Shown here in pieces: positions 1-9,504 of a stretch of 64,000 nucleotides of DNA. Below the pieces are notes generated by a model. The model ran no database searches. It saw only the letters and a list, made by a program, of their open reading frames with translations, and had not been told where the DNA came from. Numbering within the stretch: position 1 is the first letter of the stretch; each line of letters begins with the position of its first letter. The translations under genes were made by a program, and so were the position numbers. This DNA comes from Cellvibrionaceae bacterium 1162T.S.0a.05 (GTDB taxonomy: Bacteria > Pseudomonadota > Gammaproteobacteria > Pseudomonadales > Cellvibrionaceae), in NCBI GenBank assembly GCA_000964245.1, contig LANB01000001.1:4095501-4159500 (forward strand). Reading direction: 5' to 3'.

Positions 1-35
1 CCTTCCTCTTTACTGATTCCGACTAAGCCCTACTC
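1..35 (+). other. Possible tail of an upstream gene cut by the window edge
   Basis: Frame 3 is open from the edge to a TAA at 24-26 and would end a protein with FLFTDSD. Frame 2 ends at a TGA at 14-16. Too little is visible to say which frame, if any, is coding. The photolyase start follows 9 bases after the TAA. Confidence 0.2.
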
Positions 36-1433
36 ATGCACCTTCACTGGTTTCGTAGCGATCTGCGAATTTATGACAACCCGGCGCTCCTTGCTGCAAG
101 TCAAAAACCGCTAATCTGCGTTTATTTTTTGAGTGAGAAACAATGGGATGCTCACGCTATAAGCCCTGCCAAACGATCTCTTATTGTTCGCCAACTGCAA
201 AGCCTCGCGAGCAACCTGGGCGAGCGAAATATCCCCCTGCATATAGTCAAAACCCGTGATTTCGGTTCGCTGGCAATAGACCTTTTGTCTTTTTCTGAAA
301 AATACAAAATAGAGAAAGTATTTTTCAATGCCGAATATGAATTGAATGAAGCCCGTTGCGCGGCTGAAGTAGAAAAAAGCTTGAACCACAAAGGCATTGC
401 CTGCGAAGTTCATCATGATCAATGCCTGATTAAGCCCGGAGAGATTCGCAATCAGCAAGGCGAAATGTTCAAGGTTTATACGGCGTTTAAAAGGCAGTTT
501 TTCAAACAGAGCAATGGCCTGAATCTATCGCCCCTGCCCGCTCCGAATAAACAAGCCCCGCTCCATACTATGGATATTCAGGCGCTTGACCAGATCAAGC
601 TCCAAAAGCGCTGGCAAACACTTTGGCCGGCAGGTGAAGATGAAGCGCATAAAAGACTTCAACATTTTCTCGAAAATCGCGTCGATACTTATCACCAGGA
701 CCGGGATATTCCCTCCCTGGACGGCACCAGTGTTTTGTCTCCTTATCTGGCCGTGGGTGCCTTGAGTGTTCGTCAATGTGCATACAATCTCGCAATGACT
801 GGCCCTAATCCTTTCGATGAGAATCACTCTCCCGGTTCAGCAACCTGGTACAACGAATTAATCTGGCGAGAATTTTATCGGCATTTAATCGACGCTTTTC
901 CGCGCTTATGCAAACATCGCGCGTTTATTCAGAAAACAGAAACCCTGCCCTGGTCTTACGATCAGGATTTATTTTCTCGTTGGTGCGCTGGCGAAACAGG
1001 TTACCCCCTGGTTGATGCCGCAATGAAACAACTTCAAGTTTGGGGCTGGATGCATAATCGCTTAAGGATGGTCGTTGCCATGTTTTTAACCAAACACTTG
1101 TTTATCGATTGGCGTCTCGGCGAGAAATTTTTTATGGAAAACCTGGTAGACGGCGACTTCGCTTCGAACAACGGCGGCTGGCAATGGTCCGCCTCCACCG
1201 GCGTTGATGCCCAGCCCTGGTTCAGAATTTTTAATCCCTATCGCCAAAGTGAACGTTTTGATACAGAGGGAAAATTCATTCGTGCTTATTTGCCGCAGTT
1301 ATCCAATTTGAGCGATAAAGCGGTTCACTCTCCTTCACCACTAGAAGCAGCATCCTGTGGCTACCCCTCGCCAATTGTTGATCACAAGCTGGCAACACAG
1401 CAGACCAAAGCAATGTTCAAGTCCCTGGGTTAG
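36..1433 (+). CDS. phrB: Deoxyribodipyrimidine photolyase
   Basis: Light-driven repair of cyclobutane pyrimidine dimers using FADH- and an antenna cofactor. The 465-residue length fits class I CPD photolyases. The N-terminal antenna-binding domain starts at LHWFRSDLRIYDNPAL and covers roughly residues 1-165. The C-terminal FAD domain carries NNGGWQWSASTGVDAQPWF and a downstream FNPYRQSERFD stretch, the best conserved signature of the family. It converges with the MepA-like gene on the other strand, with only 5 bases between the stop codons. The nearby DUF523/DUF1722 (YbgA) gene fits a known association: ybgA and phr are neighbours in E. coli. Confidence 0.97.
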   Translation: MHLHWFRSDLRIYDNPALLAASQKPLICVYFLSEKQWDAHAISPAKRSLIVRQLQSLASNLGERNIPLHIVKTRDFGSLAIDLLSFSEKYKIEKVFFNAEYELNEARCAAEVEKSLNHKGIACEVHHDQCLIKPGEIRNQQGEMFKVYTAFKRQFFKQSNGLNLSPLPAPNKQAPLHTMDIQALDQIKLQKRWQTLWPAGEDEAHKRLQHFLENRVDTYHQDRDIPSLDGTSVLSPYLAVGALSVRQCAYNLAMTGPNPFDENHSPGSATWYNELIWREFYRHLIDAFPRLCKHRAFIQKTETLPWSYDQDLFSRWCAGETGYPLVDAAMKQLQVWGWMHNRLRMVVAMFLTKHLFIDWRLGEKFFMENLVDGDFASNNGGWQWSASTGVDAQPWFRIFNPYRQSERFDTEGKFIRAYLPQLSNLSDKAVHSPSPLEAASCGYPSPIVDHKLATQQTKAMFKSLG

Positions 1434-1438
1434 GCAAC

Positions 1439-2113
1439 CTAAGGCTCACACGGAATCTCGAAGTCCACATGGTAGTGCTCGTCATGCCTTACCCAGGAAG
1501 GCTTTGTAGAAAACGTGACATTCGCTTGTAAATACTCACCATAAGAACTTGCAAGTAAGTATTTCTGCATATCAGGGTCAAAAATAACGCGCCATAATGT
1601 ATAGCCTCGCTTACGTGTCGCCTTGTCCAGAGCCACGATATGTGCGGCCATTGACTCATAGTCAATTTTATAATTTTTATAATTCCCTATTTTGTCGAAT
1701 TCAATGTTATAGCCAAACTTATTGAACGGATGGGTAGGTAGATGGACGGATTGTCCGATTTCATTCAGCACAGGCACCATAAAATCGACGGACAAACCAT
1801 TCTGGTGAGTTTTGTGAGGTTTGAATTTGCCTCCCGCAGCAAAGCCTGTTTCAGCATATTTGTAAACTTTCTCTGGCTGTTCTGTTTCGAGAAATCGATA
1901 ACTCTCCAATAATATATCGTACACATCTGAATGCACCCAGGTACGCCCTGCACCGCGCGCGACCGCGCTGTAAGCAACAAAATTTTTGCCTGAACCCGGA
2001 AGCTTTACGGCTTTTTCAATACGGCCCGACGACGTTGTGCCATAACAGATACTTTTTTCAGCGAAGGCATGTTCGATTAAAAAGAATACTGAAAGAGCGA
2101 GCAAGATTCGCAT
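1439..2113 (-). CDS. Secreted MepA-like (peptidase M74) murein endopeptidase
   Basis: Probable periplasmic zinc peptidase cleaving cross-links in peptidoglycan. Residues 1-18 form a signal peptide ending in HAFA. The M74/LAS-type zinc ligands are visible: H103 and D110 in KTHQNGLSVDF (H-x6-D), and H213/H215 in HDEHYHVDF. At 224 residues it is shorter than E. coli MepA (about 274), so it is a family member rather than a clear mepA orthologue. It lies 2 bases after the YbgA-like gene and is probably the last gene of a purL-ybgA-mepA transcript. Confidence 0.8.
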   Translation of the reverse strand: MRILLALSVFFLIEHAFAEKSICYGTTSSGRIEKAVKLPGSGKNFVAYSAVARGAGRTWVHSDVYDILLESYRFLETEQPEKVYKYAETGFAAGGKFKPHKTHQNGLSVDFMVPVLNEIGQSVHLPTHPFNKFGYNIEFDKIGNYKNYKIDYESMAAHIVALDKATRKRGYTLWRVIFDPDMQKYLLASSYGEYLQANVTFSTKPSWVRHDEHYHVDFEIPCEP

Positions 2114-2115
2114 AG

Positions 2116-3075
2116 CTAAATATTATTTCGCAAACCCATTTCATCAGGGTATAAATTGAGGTACCAGGAGTTAGCAATATAATCATCGGGATTTTTACGA
2201 AAATGATGCCGTAAAAGTGTAAGGGGGACGATAAGGGGAATTTTGTGGCGGCGGTATTCGTCAATCAAGGCGTTCAATTCAAACTTATCATCGCTTTCGA
2301 TATGTTTTTTCAGGTAGCCTTGAATATGTTGCAAGACGTTGACATGATTTTTTCGCGTCGAAACTTTCTTGAGCCCCTGCATGACCTGCGCCATATAGTT
2401 CTCGGCAAATTCGCGCAGACCTTTTTTGGGAATGTTTGCTATAACTCGCCCCAACTCGCGATAAAGCGTTTGGCTACGACTCATCAAGACATATTTGATT
2501 CGGCTGTGAAACTCAACAAGGCCCCTGGGCGTCAGGTTCTGACTGAGCATTTGCCATTCACGATAAATATAAACGCGCTGAAAAAAATTCTCACGCAAGG
2601 GATAGTCGTTAAGCCTGCCCTCTTCCTCGATCGGCAATAAAGGATTGTTTTGCATGATCACAGCGGCAAACTGGCCAACACCGCCTTTGCGCATTGGGTG
2701 ATTATTTTTATAAAACTTGACGCGCTCCATACCACAACTGGGGCTGTCTTTTTTAAAAATATAACCCTGAAGATCTTGCACCCACCCCTGTTGTTCGCTG
2801 GCGCTGCGATGCAGTTTGTCAGTGACGTCGAGATCCGGGTTTTTTGTGCCGACAACGCGGATTTCTTCGTCTTCATTCATGACCAGGCGAATGGTTTCTC
2901 TCGGAACACCGAGACCAATGGCCATTTCCGGACAGAACCCCTGAAACTCGCAAAAGGGGGCAAGGTGATTAACAATAAAACCATCTTTTTTATGGCCGCC
3001 ATCAAAGCGAACTTTCTCACCGAGGAGGCATGAGCTGATTCCGAGCTGTATTTTCTCACTTGCAATATTGGCCAT
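2116..3075 (-). CDS. DUF523 and DUF1722 domain protein (YbgA family)
   Basis: Two-domain protein of unknown biochemical function. The N-terminal DUF523 part (about residues 8-150) opens with LGISSCLLGEKVRFDGGHK and holds conserved cysteines including the SPSCG motif. The C-terminal DUF1722 part (about 190-305) matches E. coli YbgA, with HSRIKYVLMSRSQ and a basic helical stretch. The ATG at 3075 gives an N-terminus that starts directly before the DUF523 domain. It follows purL by 36 bases on the same strand and is 2 bases from the MepA-like gene, so it is likely co-transcribed with both. The photolyase neighbourhood hints at a link to DNA repair, not shown by sequence. Confidence 0.88.
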   Translation of the reverse strand: MANIASEKIQLGISSCLLGEKVRFDGGHKKDGFIVNHLAPFCEFQGFCPEMAIGLGVPRETIRLVMNEDEEIRVVGTKNPDLDVTDKLHRSASEQQGWVQDLQGYIFKKDSPSCGMERVKFYKNNHPMRKGGVGQFAAVIMQNNPLLPIEEEGRLNDYPLRENFFQRVYIYREWQMLSQNLTPRGLVEFHSRIKYVLMSRSQTLYRELGRVIANIPKKGLREFAENYMAQVMQGLKKVSTRKNHVNVLQHIQGYLKKHIESDDKFELNALIDEYRRHKIPLIVPLTLLRHHFRKNPDDYIANSWYLNLYPDEMGLRNNI

Positions 3076-3111
3076 ACGTATTTCCGAAACCCACTACAGT
3101 TAAGGGTTACC

Positions 3112-6100
3112 CTAGTCGAGAAAGCGCCGTGCGTTCCTGAATATTCGCATCCACGCGCCGTCTTCTCCCCAGTCATCCGGATGCCAACTGTTGCTCACCG
3201 TACGGAAAACACGCTCAGGGTGCGGCATCATAATAGTCGCGCGGCCGTCCATCGAACACAGCCCGGTTATTCCCGCCGGTGAACCATTTGGGTTGGCGGG
3301 ATACTGCTCTGTTGCACGTAACGCGTTGTCGATAAAACGCAAGGCGATTGTGCCTGAATTTTCACAGGCTTTCAGATTTTCCGAGTCGACAAATTCTGCC
3401 CGGCCTTCCCCGTGATCAACCGCCACAGGCATATGGGAACCCGCCATCTCAGCCAACAACACAGAAGGGGATTTTTCAATGCGAACCAAAGACGTTCGCG
3501 CTTCAAATTGTTCACTGCGGTTTCTCACAAAGTGAGGCCACAGTTCCGACCCGGGGATCAGGGTTTTGAGATTAGACATCATTTGACAGCCATTACAAAC
3601 GCCGAGGCTGAATGTTTCCTGGCGATGAAAAAACGTTTCGAAACTGTCACGCAGTTCAGGGTTGAACAATATTGTCTTTGCCCAGCCTTCACCTGCGCCT
3701 AACACGTCACCGTAAGAGAAACCTCCACAGGCCACCAAGCCTTTGAAATCTTCCAGTTTCGCGCGACCCGCTAGCAAATCACTCATATGCACATCGTAGG
3801 AGCTAAAGCCCGCACGATCGAACGCTGCCGCCATTTCGACATGGGAATTAACGCCTTGCTCACGCAAAATCGCAATTTTGGGTTTTTCACCAGACTTGAT
3901 GTAAGGCGCGCAGATATCGTCGCTAGGGTGGTAGGTCAGCTTTGCGCTTAAGCCCGGATCACTTTCACGAATGGCCGCAAACTCCTGATCTGCACATTTT
4001 GGATTATCACGAAGCTTTTGAATGTGGTAAGAGTTGAGACTCCAGAGTTCTTGCAACTCGGCGCGCGTATATTGCAATACCGTGTTACCGCCAAAATGAA
4101 AACCTAAACTTTCATCGACTTTGGCACTACCTATATTAAAAGTAAAATCGCCGAGATGAAATTGCTCAAGCAAGGCATGCAAGGGCCCGATATTTTTTTC
4201 AGCGACTTGAATCACTGCACCTAACTCTTCATTAAAGAGAATACTGTGTGCGTCAACACCCAAACCATCCAGGTTTATCTCAAGGCCGCAACGACCCGCA
4301 AAACTCATTTCAGCCAGACTCGCAAATAAACCACCATCGGAACGGTCGTGGTAGGCAAGCAGGATTTTTTCGTCCAGCGCCTTTTGCATAAAGTTGAAAA
4401 AGTTCAGCATCAACTCCGGGTTCTCGAGATCCGGCGCTTTATCGTCAAGTTCATTAAATACTTGCGCGAAAATCGATGCACCCAGGCGATTTTTACTTTG
4501 CCCAAGGTCAATATAAAAAATACGATTGTCCTCAGCCGTTTTGAATTCCGGTGTGACCGTTAAGCGTACATCAAGCACAGGCGCAAAGGCCGAAATAATC
4601 AGTGATAAAGGCGCGGTAACCGCTTTATCTTCACCCTCTTCCACCCAAGCTGTGCGCATTGACATCGAGTCCTTACCTACCGGAATGGTGAGACCCAGCG
4701 CCGGGCACAATTCCATGCCCACGGCTTCCACGGTGCGATACAATTTTTCATCTTCACCGGGATGCCCTGCGGCGCACATCCAGTTTGCTGATAGTTTTAT
4801 TTTTCGTATGTTTTCAATGCGCGCGCCAGCGATGTTTGTGAGCGCTTCGCCAATTGCCATGCGACCGGAAGCCGGTGCATCCAATAAGGCCAGTGGGGTG
4901 CGTTCGCCCATGCTCATTGCTTCTCCCGCATAGGAGTCATAAGCAACTGTTGTGAGTGCACAGTCAGCAACGGGCACCTGCCAGGGGCCAACCAATTGAT
5001 CCCGCGCAACTTGCCCGGTCACCATGCGGTCGCCGATAGTGATGAGAAACATTTTACTGGCGACTGTCGGATGCTGGATAACGCGATCTGCGGCGTCTTT
5101 TAATTCAATGCGACTGTAATCAAACGCCTTCAGTGCAACGTCAAGCTTGTCCGCTTCGCGATGCATTTTAGGGGGCTTACCAAAAAGCACGCTCATTGGC
5201 AGATCAATCGGTTTTGCATCAAAGTGCTTATCGTTAACCAGCAGTTTTTGTTCGCTCAGAGCTTCACCAACAACCGCATAAGGGCAGCGCTCGCGCTCGC
5301 AAATATCAATAAATATTTGCAGGTTTTCAGGCGCGACTGCCATGACATAGCGCTCCTGACTTTCGTTACACCAAATTTCCAGCGGCGACATACCCGGTTC
5401 ATCGTTAGGCACTTCGCGCAATTCGAAATGGCCCCCACACCCTCCGTCTTTCACCAATTCAGGAAAAGCATTGGAGAGCCCACCCGCACCGACATCGTGA
5501 ATAAATGCAATCGGGTTTTGCTGGCCTAACTGCCAGCATTGATCAATAACTTCCTGACAACGACGCTCCATTTCCGGGTTTTGACGTTGTACCGAGGCGA
5601 AATCCAGATCCTCTGAAGAGCTCCCCGAAGTCATGGATGAGGCTGCACCGCCGCCGAGACCGATTAGCATCGCAGGCCCACCCAGTACAATTAATCGACT
5701 GCCTGGCGAAAATTCATTTTGTTCGATGTGTTCTTCGCGAATATTGCCATAGCCACCCGCCAACATAATGGGCTTGTGATAACCGCGACGTTCGCCATTA
5801 AAATTTTCTTCAAAGGTTCGAAAATAACCGCAGATATTCGGACGCCCGAATTCATTGTTGAAGGCTGCACCGCCGAGAGGCCCGTCGATCATAATGTCGA
5901 GTGCAGAAACAATCCGGTCAGGCTTACCATAGGGCACTTCCCAAGCTTGAGGATATTCGGGAATATTCAGGTTGGAAACCGTAAAGCCGGTCAGACCTAC
6001 CTTGGGTTTTGAACCTTTTCCTACGGCCCCTTCATCGCGAATTTCTCCGCCCGCTCCCGTACCCGCTCCGGGAAAAGGCGCAATCGCGGTCGGGTGATTG

Positions 6101-6981
6101 TGCGTTTCAACTTTCATCAAAAGATGAATATTTTCTTCGCTATATCCGTACAGTTTGGTTTGCGGATCCGGATAAAATCGCCCGGCCTTACTACCGACAA
6201 CAACAGAGGCATTGTCTGCATACGCGGACAACACTTCATCGCCACCTTGTTCATAGGTGTTTTTAATCATTTTGAACAAGGAGTGGGTTTGCTCTTTACC
6301 ATCAATGGTCCACGAAGCATTGAATATTTTGTGGCGGCAATGCTCGGAGTTGGCCTGCGCAAACATCATCAATTCAATATCATTGGGGTTGCGGCCAAGC
6401 TCACTAAACGCTTTCACGAGATAATCAATTTCATCATCCGCCAGCGCGAGTCCAAGGCTGACGTTCGCGTGCGCCAGTGCCTCCCTGCCGCCAGCCAGAA
6501 TATCGACGCTTTGTAGCGCACGTGGTTCGTGCTCGATAAAGAGTTGTTCGGCGTCTTGCGGTCGATCCAACAGCATTTCCACCATACGGTCATACACAAG
6601 GGATTTCAGGAGTTGGGTCTCTTCGATACCGGCCACTTTGAAACTGATACCGCGCTCAATGCGCTTCACTTTTTTCAAGCCCGCATTCCTGGCGATGTCC
6701 GTTGCTTTCGATGACCAGGGTGAAATGGTGCCTGCACGAGGCACTGTGACAAATTCTTCGACAGCATCCATCTGCCATTCTTCGCTTTTCGGGCCATATT
6801 TGAGCAAGGCCTCCAGAACGGCATGCTCTTTTTCGCTGAGCGCTTCACTGATATCGACGAAGTGCAGCCATGCCGTTTGCAATTTCAGCTCAGCCGCAGC
6901 CAGCCCGTTTTGTTCCAGAAGTTGTTGCAGTTTTTGAATGCGAAAGTCAGAGAGGGCGGGGCCTCCGCGGAGGATCAGCAT
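3112..6981 (-). CDS. purL: Phosphoribosylformylglycinamidine synthase (large type)
   Basis: Fourth step of purine synthesis: FGAR + glutamine + ATP gives FGAM. At 1289 residues it is the fused proteobacterial form, with an N-terminal PurS-like part, two AIRS-like halves and a C-terminal class I glutamine amidotransferase. The glutaminase nucleophile is C1129 in [12 protein letters not shown], and the C-terminal HPERVFR segment is also typical. The ATG at 6981 gives [14 protein letters not shown], matching the family N-terminus. A TACAAT -10-like box lies about 45 bases upstream. It heads the operon with the YbgA- and MepA-like genes. Confidence 0.98.
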   Translation of the reverse strand: MLILRGGPALSDFRIQKLQQLLEQNGLAAAELKLQTAWLHFVDISEALSEKEHAVLEALLKYGPKSEEWQMDAVEEFVTVPRAGTISPWSSKATDIARNAGLKKVKRIERGISFKVAGIEETQLLKSLVYDRMVEMLLDRPQDAEQLFIEHEPRALQSVDILAGGREALAHANVSLGLALADDEIDYLVKAFSELGRNPNDIELMMFAQANSEHCRHKIFNASWTIDGKEQTHSLFKMIKNTYEQGGDEVLSAYADNASVVVGSKAGRFYPDPQTKLYGYSEENIHLLMKVETHNHPTAIAPFPGAGTGAGGEIRDEGAVGKGSKPKVGLTGFTVSNLNIPEYPQAWEVPYGKPDRIVSALDIMIDGPLGGAAFNNEFGRPNICGYFRTFEENFNGERRGYHKPIMLAGGYGNIREEHIEQNEFSPGSRLIVLGGPAMLIGLGGGAASSMTSGSSSEDLDFASVQRQNPEMERRCQEVIDQCWQLGQQNPIAFIHDVGAGGLSNAFPELVKDGGCGGHFELREVPNDEPGMSPLEIWCNESQERYVMAVAPENLQIFIDICERERCPYAVVGEALSEQKLLVNDKHFDAKPIDLPMSVLFGKPPKMHREADKLDVALKAFDYSRIELKDAADRVIQHPTVASKMFLITIGDRMVTGQVARDQLVGPWQVPVADCALTTVAYDSYAGEAMSMGERTPLALLDAPASGRMAIGEALTNIAGARIENIRKIKLSANWMCAAGHPGEDEKLYRTVEAVGMELCPALGLTIPVGKDSMSMRTAWVEEGEDKAVTAPLSLIISAFAPVLDVRLTVTPEFKTAEDNRIFYIDLGQSKNRLGASIFAQVFNELDDKAPDLENPELMLNFFNFMQKALDEKILLAYHDRSDGGLFASLAEMSFAGRCGLEINLDGLGVDAHSILFNEELGAVIQVAEKNIGPLHALLEQFHLGDFTFNIGSAKVDESLGFHFGGNTVLQYTRAELQELWSLNSYHIQKLRDNPKCADQEFAAIRESDPGLSAKLTYHPSDDICAPYIKSGEKPKIAILREQGVNSHVEMAAAFDRAGFSSYDVHMSDLLAGRAKLEDFKGLVACGGFSYGDVLGAGEGWAKTILFNPELRDSFETFFHRQETFSLGVCNGCQMMSNLKTLIPGSELWPHFVRNRSEQFEARTSLVRIEKSPSVLLAEMAGSHMPVAVDHGEGRAEFVDSENLKACENSGTIALRFIDNALRATEQYPANPNGSPAGITGLCSMDGRATIMMPHPERVFRTVSNSWHPDDWGEDGAWMRIFRNARRFLD

Positions 6982-7025
6982 AGTGGATAACAGCCTTTTG
7001 TTAGGGGGTACTCAGAAGGCTGTGC

Positions 7026-7031
7026 ATTGTA
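7026..7031 (-). promoter_or_regulatory. Tentative -10 box of purL
   Basis: On the minus strand the hexamer TACAAT lies 45-50 bases upstream of the purL start. No convincing -35 box is found at 16-18 bases, so the call rests on the -10 alone. The neighbouring GCGAAAACG resembles one half of a PurR operator, but the second half is absent. Confidence 0.3.
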
Positions 7032-7117
7032 CTTGATCTGCCGTTTTCGCACACGCCATGTGCCAATATTCCATTTTTTTCATTCTCCATGCCAAAATGT
7101 GAATTTGCGTGAAAATT

Positions 7118-7132
7118 TGGCATGTAACTTGC
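7118..7132 (+). promoter_or_regulatory. Sigma-54 (RpoN) type promoter
   Basis: TGGCATGTAACTTGC has the invariant GG (7119-7120) and GC (7131-7132) exactly 10 bases apart, and differs from the consensus TGGCAC-N5-TTGC only in the flank. The expected start of transcription is near 7144, on the plus strand. Sigma-54 promoters need an enhancer-binding activator; no such gene is in the window. The left element overlaps an inverted repeat, TTTGGCAT, which could bind a regulator. Confidence 0.6.
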
Positions 7133-7143
7133 CTACCCTATCT

Positions 7144-7250
7144 TTATCCGCTAGACTCGCCGCCTGTTCTGTCAAGCTAGCAAAGCACGCTTTTAAGGGA
7201 TAGAATTGGCGAAAAATTGATCTTCGCGCCACCTTGATCAATTTTTCTCG
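7144..7250 (+). ncRNA. Candidate small RNA or long mltF leader
   Basis: Hypothesis only. A transcript from the sigma-54-type promoter would begin near 7144 and reach a 12-bp perfect stem (7211-7247) ending in an AATTTTTC arm, an AT-rich terminator-like structure. No open reading frame of note lies inside. In E. coli the sigma-54-controlled sRNA gene glmY lies next to purL, which makes the position suggestive. I see no sequence similarity to GlmY. The alternative is a 258-base 5' leader of mltF. Confidence 0.3.
7211..7247 (+). repeat. Perfect 12-bp inverted repeat
   Basis: GAAAAATTGATC at 7211-7222 is exactly complementary to GATCAATTTTTC at 7236-7247, with a 13-base loop between. The stem is AT-rich and ends in a run of T, so it could act as a weak terminator or as a protein-binding palindrome. 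It lies between the sigma-54-type promoter and mltF. Confidence 0.6.
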
Positions 7251-7401
7251 AGTAGGACACATTTTTTCAGCTGCGGTACAGGTTTACACCGACAGCCTTA
7301 TAGCAAGAAGCGACGAAAGCGCTCGTAAGTATGCATCTTCTTGATGCTTGTTTGATACGAATTGAGACGGGTAGACGTGCAAGGGAAGGCCGGAGTTTGA
7401 G

Positions 7402-8907
7402 ATGAAAAATATTGTGCTACATACTGTGCCAATGATTGTCCGTCGTATAGGCAAGGTCTTCGCGACACTGCTACTTTCTGCCCTGGTTTGTACCCTCCTC
7501 GTTGGCGACAAAATTCCCTCTACACTCGAATCCGTTCTGCAAAGTGGCGAATTGCTGGTGATTTCCCGCAATGGCCCAACAACTTACTACGAAGGTCCAC
7601 ATGGGCTTACCGGGTTCGATTACGAAATTGCCGATGCGTTTGCCCGTTACCTCGGCGTCGAGCTACGCATTCAGGAAGAAGAAAATCTCGCCTTGATGAT
7701 CAATAAAGTGGGCGCAGGCAAAGCGCACTTCGCAGCTGCCGGTTTGACTGTCACACCGAAGCGCGCAGAAAAAGTGGATTTTAGCCAAGCCTATTTACAA
7801 GTCACTCAGCAGCTCGTTTACCGCGCCGGGGAAAAGAAGCCCGAAAGCGTCGAAGATTTGATTGGCAAAAATATCATGGTGGTTGCCAATAGCTCACATT
7901 CAGAAAATCTACAGCGGCTGCGGCAGCAGTACCCTGCTCTGCGCTGGAAAGAGCGCTCCGATGTTGAAATGCTCGACCTGCTTGAAATGGTCCACAACGG
8001 CAAAATTGATTACAGCATCATTGATTCCAATGCCTATGAAATTAACAGCCCGCTTTACCCCAAAGCGCTGGTTGCTTTCGACATTTCCGAGCCTGAACAA
8101 CTTGCCTGGGCTTTCCCAAAAAGCAAAGACAAATCACTTTACAGACAAGCGGAAAAATTCTTTGATGATATCAAGGTCAGCGGCCGCATTGATGCAACCA
8201 TGGATACTTTCTATGGCCACCTGGGTGAAATTAACTACAGCGGTGCCCTGCTGTTTACCCACCGCTTAAAATCCCGCTTACCAAAGTGGGAACAAAGCCT
8301 GAAGCAGGCTGCCGAAACCAACAATCTTGACTGGCAATTGCTCGCCGCGCTGAGTTACCAGGAGAGCCATTGGAATCCCAAGGCCAAATCTCCGACCGGC
8401 GTCCGTGGCTTCATGATGTTAACGCGCGGTACAGCGAAGGACATGGGCGTTAAAAACCGTCTCGACCCGGAACAGAGTATTGTCGGTGGAGCCAAATATT
8501 TTGCTTCAATACATTCACGTATTCCTGAACGTATTCAGGAGCCCGACCGCACCTGGTTAGCGCTCGCCGCTTATAACGTCGGTATGGGTCACCTTGAGGA
8601 CGCCCGTATTCTCGCTGAACACGATGGCGCCAACCCGGATAAATGGGCCGACGTCATGAACTACCTTCCCCTGCTCGCTAAACGTGCTTACTACAAGCAC
8701 ACTGCGCATGGATATGCTCGCGGCTGGGAAGCGGTTGACTATGTACAAAACATTCGCAATTTCCACTCCATCATTGCCTGGTACGATGTCGAGAAAAACC
8801 GATTGCAGGAAATTGAATTGGCCCAGCAAGTTGAAGAGGCTGACTTCGATTCTTTCAGCCCTGTTGTATTGGAAGCGGTTAAAAGTCTCTCTGGCTCTGC
8901 TCTATAA
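7402..8907 (+). CDS. mltF: Membrane-bound lytic murein transglycosylase F
   Basis: Cleaves the MurNAc-GlcNAc bond of peptidoglycan with 1,6-anhydro product formation. Order of parts: hydrophobic N-terminal signal (about residues 14-34), a periplasmic solute-binding-like domain (SBP_bac_3, about 45-270), and a C-terminal goose-lysozyme-like SLT domain (about 285-430). The catalytic glutamate is E321 in LSYQESHWNPKAKSPTGVRG. The 501-residue length fits MltF. The ATG at 7402 is preceded by CGGAG. It faces purL, as in many gammaproteobacteria. The stop codon abuts a tandem heptamer array. Confidence 0.95.
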   Translation: MKNIVLHTVPMIVRRIGKVFATLLLSALVCTLLVGDKIPSTLESVLQSGELLVISRNGPTTYYEGPHGLTGFDYEIADAFARYLGVELRIQEEENLALMINKVGAGKAHFAAAGLTVTPKRAEKVDFSQAYLQVTQQLVYRAGEKKPESVEDLIGKNIMVVANSSHSENLQRLRQQYPALRWKERSDVEMLDLLEMVHNGKIDYSIIDSNAYEINSPLYPKALVAFDISEPEQLAWAFPKSKDKSLYRQAEKFFDDIKVSGRIDATMDTFYGHLGEINYSGALLFTHRLKSRLPKWEQSLKQAAETNNLDWQLLAALSYQESHWNPKAKSPTGVRGFMMLTRGTAKDMGVKNRLDPEQSIVGGAKYFASIHSRIPERIQEPDRTWLALAAYNVGMGHLEDARILAEHDGANPDKWADVMNYLPLLAKRAYYKHTAHGYARGWEAVDYVQNIRNFHSIIAWYDVEKNRLQEIELAQQVEEADFDSFSPVVLEAVKSLSGSAL

Positions 8908-8942
8908 ATTCCTGATTCAAGATTCCAAATTCCAGATTCAAG
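8908..8942 (+). repeat. Tandem array of five degenerate heptamers
   Basis: Starting on the base after the mltF stop, five consecutive 7-base units (8908, 8915, 8922, 8929, 8936) all begin ATTC and differ only in the last three bases (for example ATTCCTG, ATTCAAG). The last unit contains the tadA stop codon. The array fills the whole gap between two convergent genes. Confidence 0.75.
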
Positions 8943-9405
8943 GCTCACGCTTTTTTCGAAAAAACTGCGATATGACATCACTGCAGGCCTGCTCCAGAAT
9001 GCCGCCCTGCCATTGCAGTTTATGATTGTAGATATCGAGTTCACTAATCTGCACATTGCTGTCTAACATTCCCGCTCTGGGCTCCTTCGCACCGTAGACA
9101 ACACGTTGAATTCGCGCGTGCACGAGTGTGCCAAAACACATTGTGCAAGGCTCAATCGTGACAAATAACTCACTGCCCGGTAAGCGGTAATTATTCTCAT
9201 TTTTTGCCGCGGCCCTCAAGGCCAGTACCTCTGCATGCGCGCTGGGGTCATTGAGTGAGATCACCTGATTCCAGCCTTCACCAATAATACGACCTTGTCG
9301 CACAACGACAGCCCCAACGGGTACCTCACCCTGTGCTTCCGCTTTTTGAGCAAGCAACAGAGCTTGCTGCATCCAGTATTCGTCGTCGGGCAGTTCTTTG
9401 CTCAT
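8938..9405 (-). CDS. tadA: tRNA-specific adenosine deaminase
   Basis: Deaminates wobble adenosine 34 to inosine in tRNA-Arg(ACG). The zinc-dependent cytidine/deoxycytidylate deaminase fold is marked by H57-A-E59 in SAHAEV and by C87/C90 in EPCTMC; E59 is the proton shuttle. The 155-residue length fits. The C-terminus ends in a basic FRKKREP tail. It converges on mltF. TadA is normally essential in bacteria. Confidence 0.96.
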   Translation of the reverse strand: MSKELPDDEYWMQQALLLAQKAEAQGEVPVGAVVVRQGRIIGEGWNQVISLNDPSAHAEVLALRAAAKNENNYRLPGSELFVTIEPCTMCFGTLVHARIQRVVYGAKEPRAGMLDSNVQISELDIYNHKLQWQGGILEQACSDVISQFFRKKREP

Positions 9406-9504
9406 TCCAGGTCTTCGTCAATGATAGAATGCCGTATTTTAGCCCCTCGCCCACCGCGAACCAAATTTAAACACGCCTGACCTACTATGAGTAATGACTG
9501 GTAA

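Larger units (their letters stand above)
6982..7401. other. 420-bp intergenic region between purL and mltF
   Basis: Divergent promoter region without a credible protein gene. It holds the purL -10-like box, an 8-bp inverted repeat ATGCCAAA (7089-7096) / TTTGGCAT (7116-7123), a sigma-54-type promoter at 7118-7132 and a 12-bp perfect stem at 7211-7247. The mltF ribosome site CGGAG sits about 9 bases before the mltF ATG. The distance from the sigma-54 start point to mltF (about 258 bases) leaves room for a small RNA or a long leader. Confidence 0.7.

Noticed and set aside
7036-7060. PurR operator upstream of purL
   Set aside because: Only one half (GCGAAAACG) resembles the palindrome; the other half does not match.
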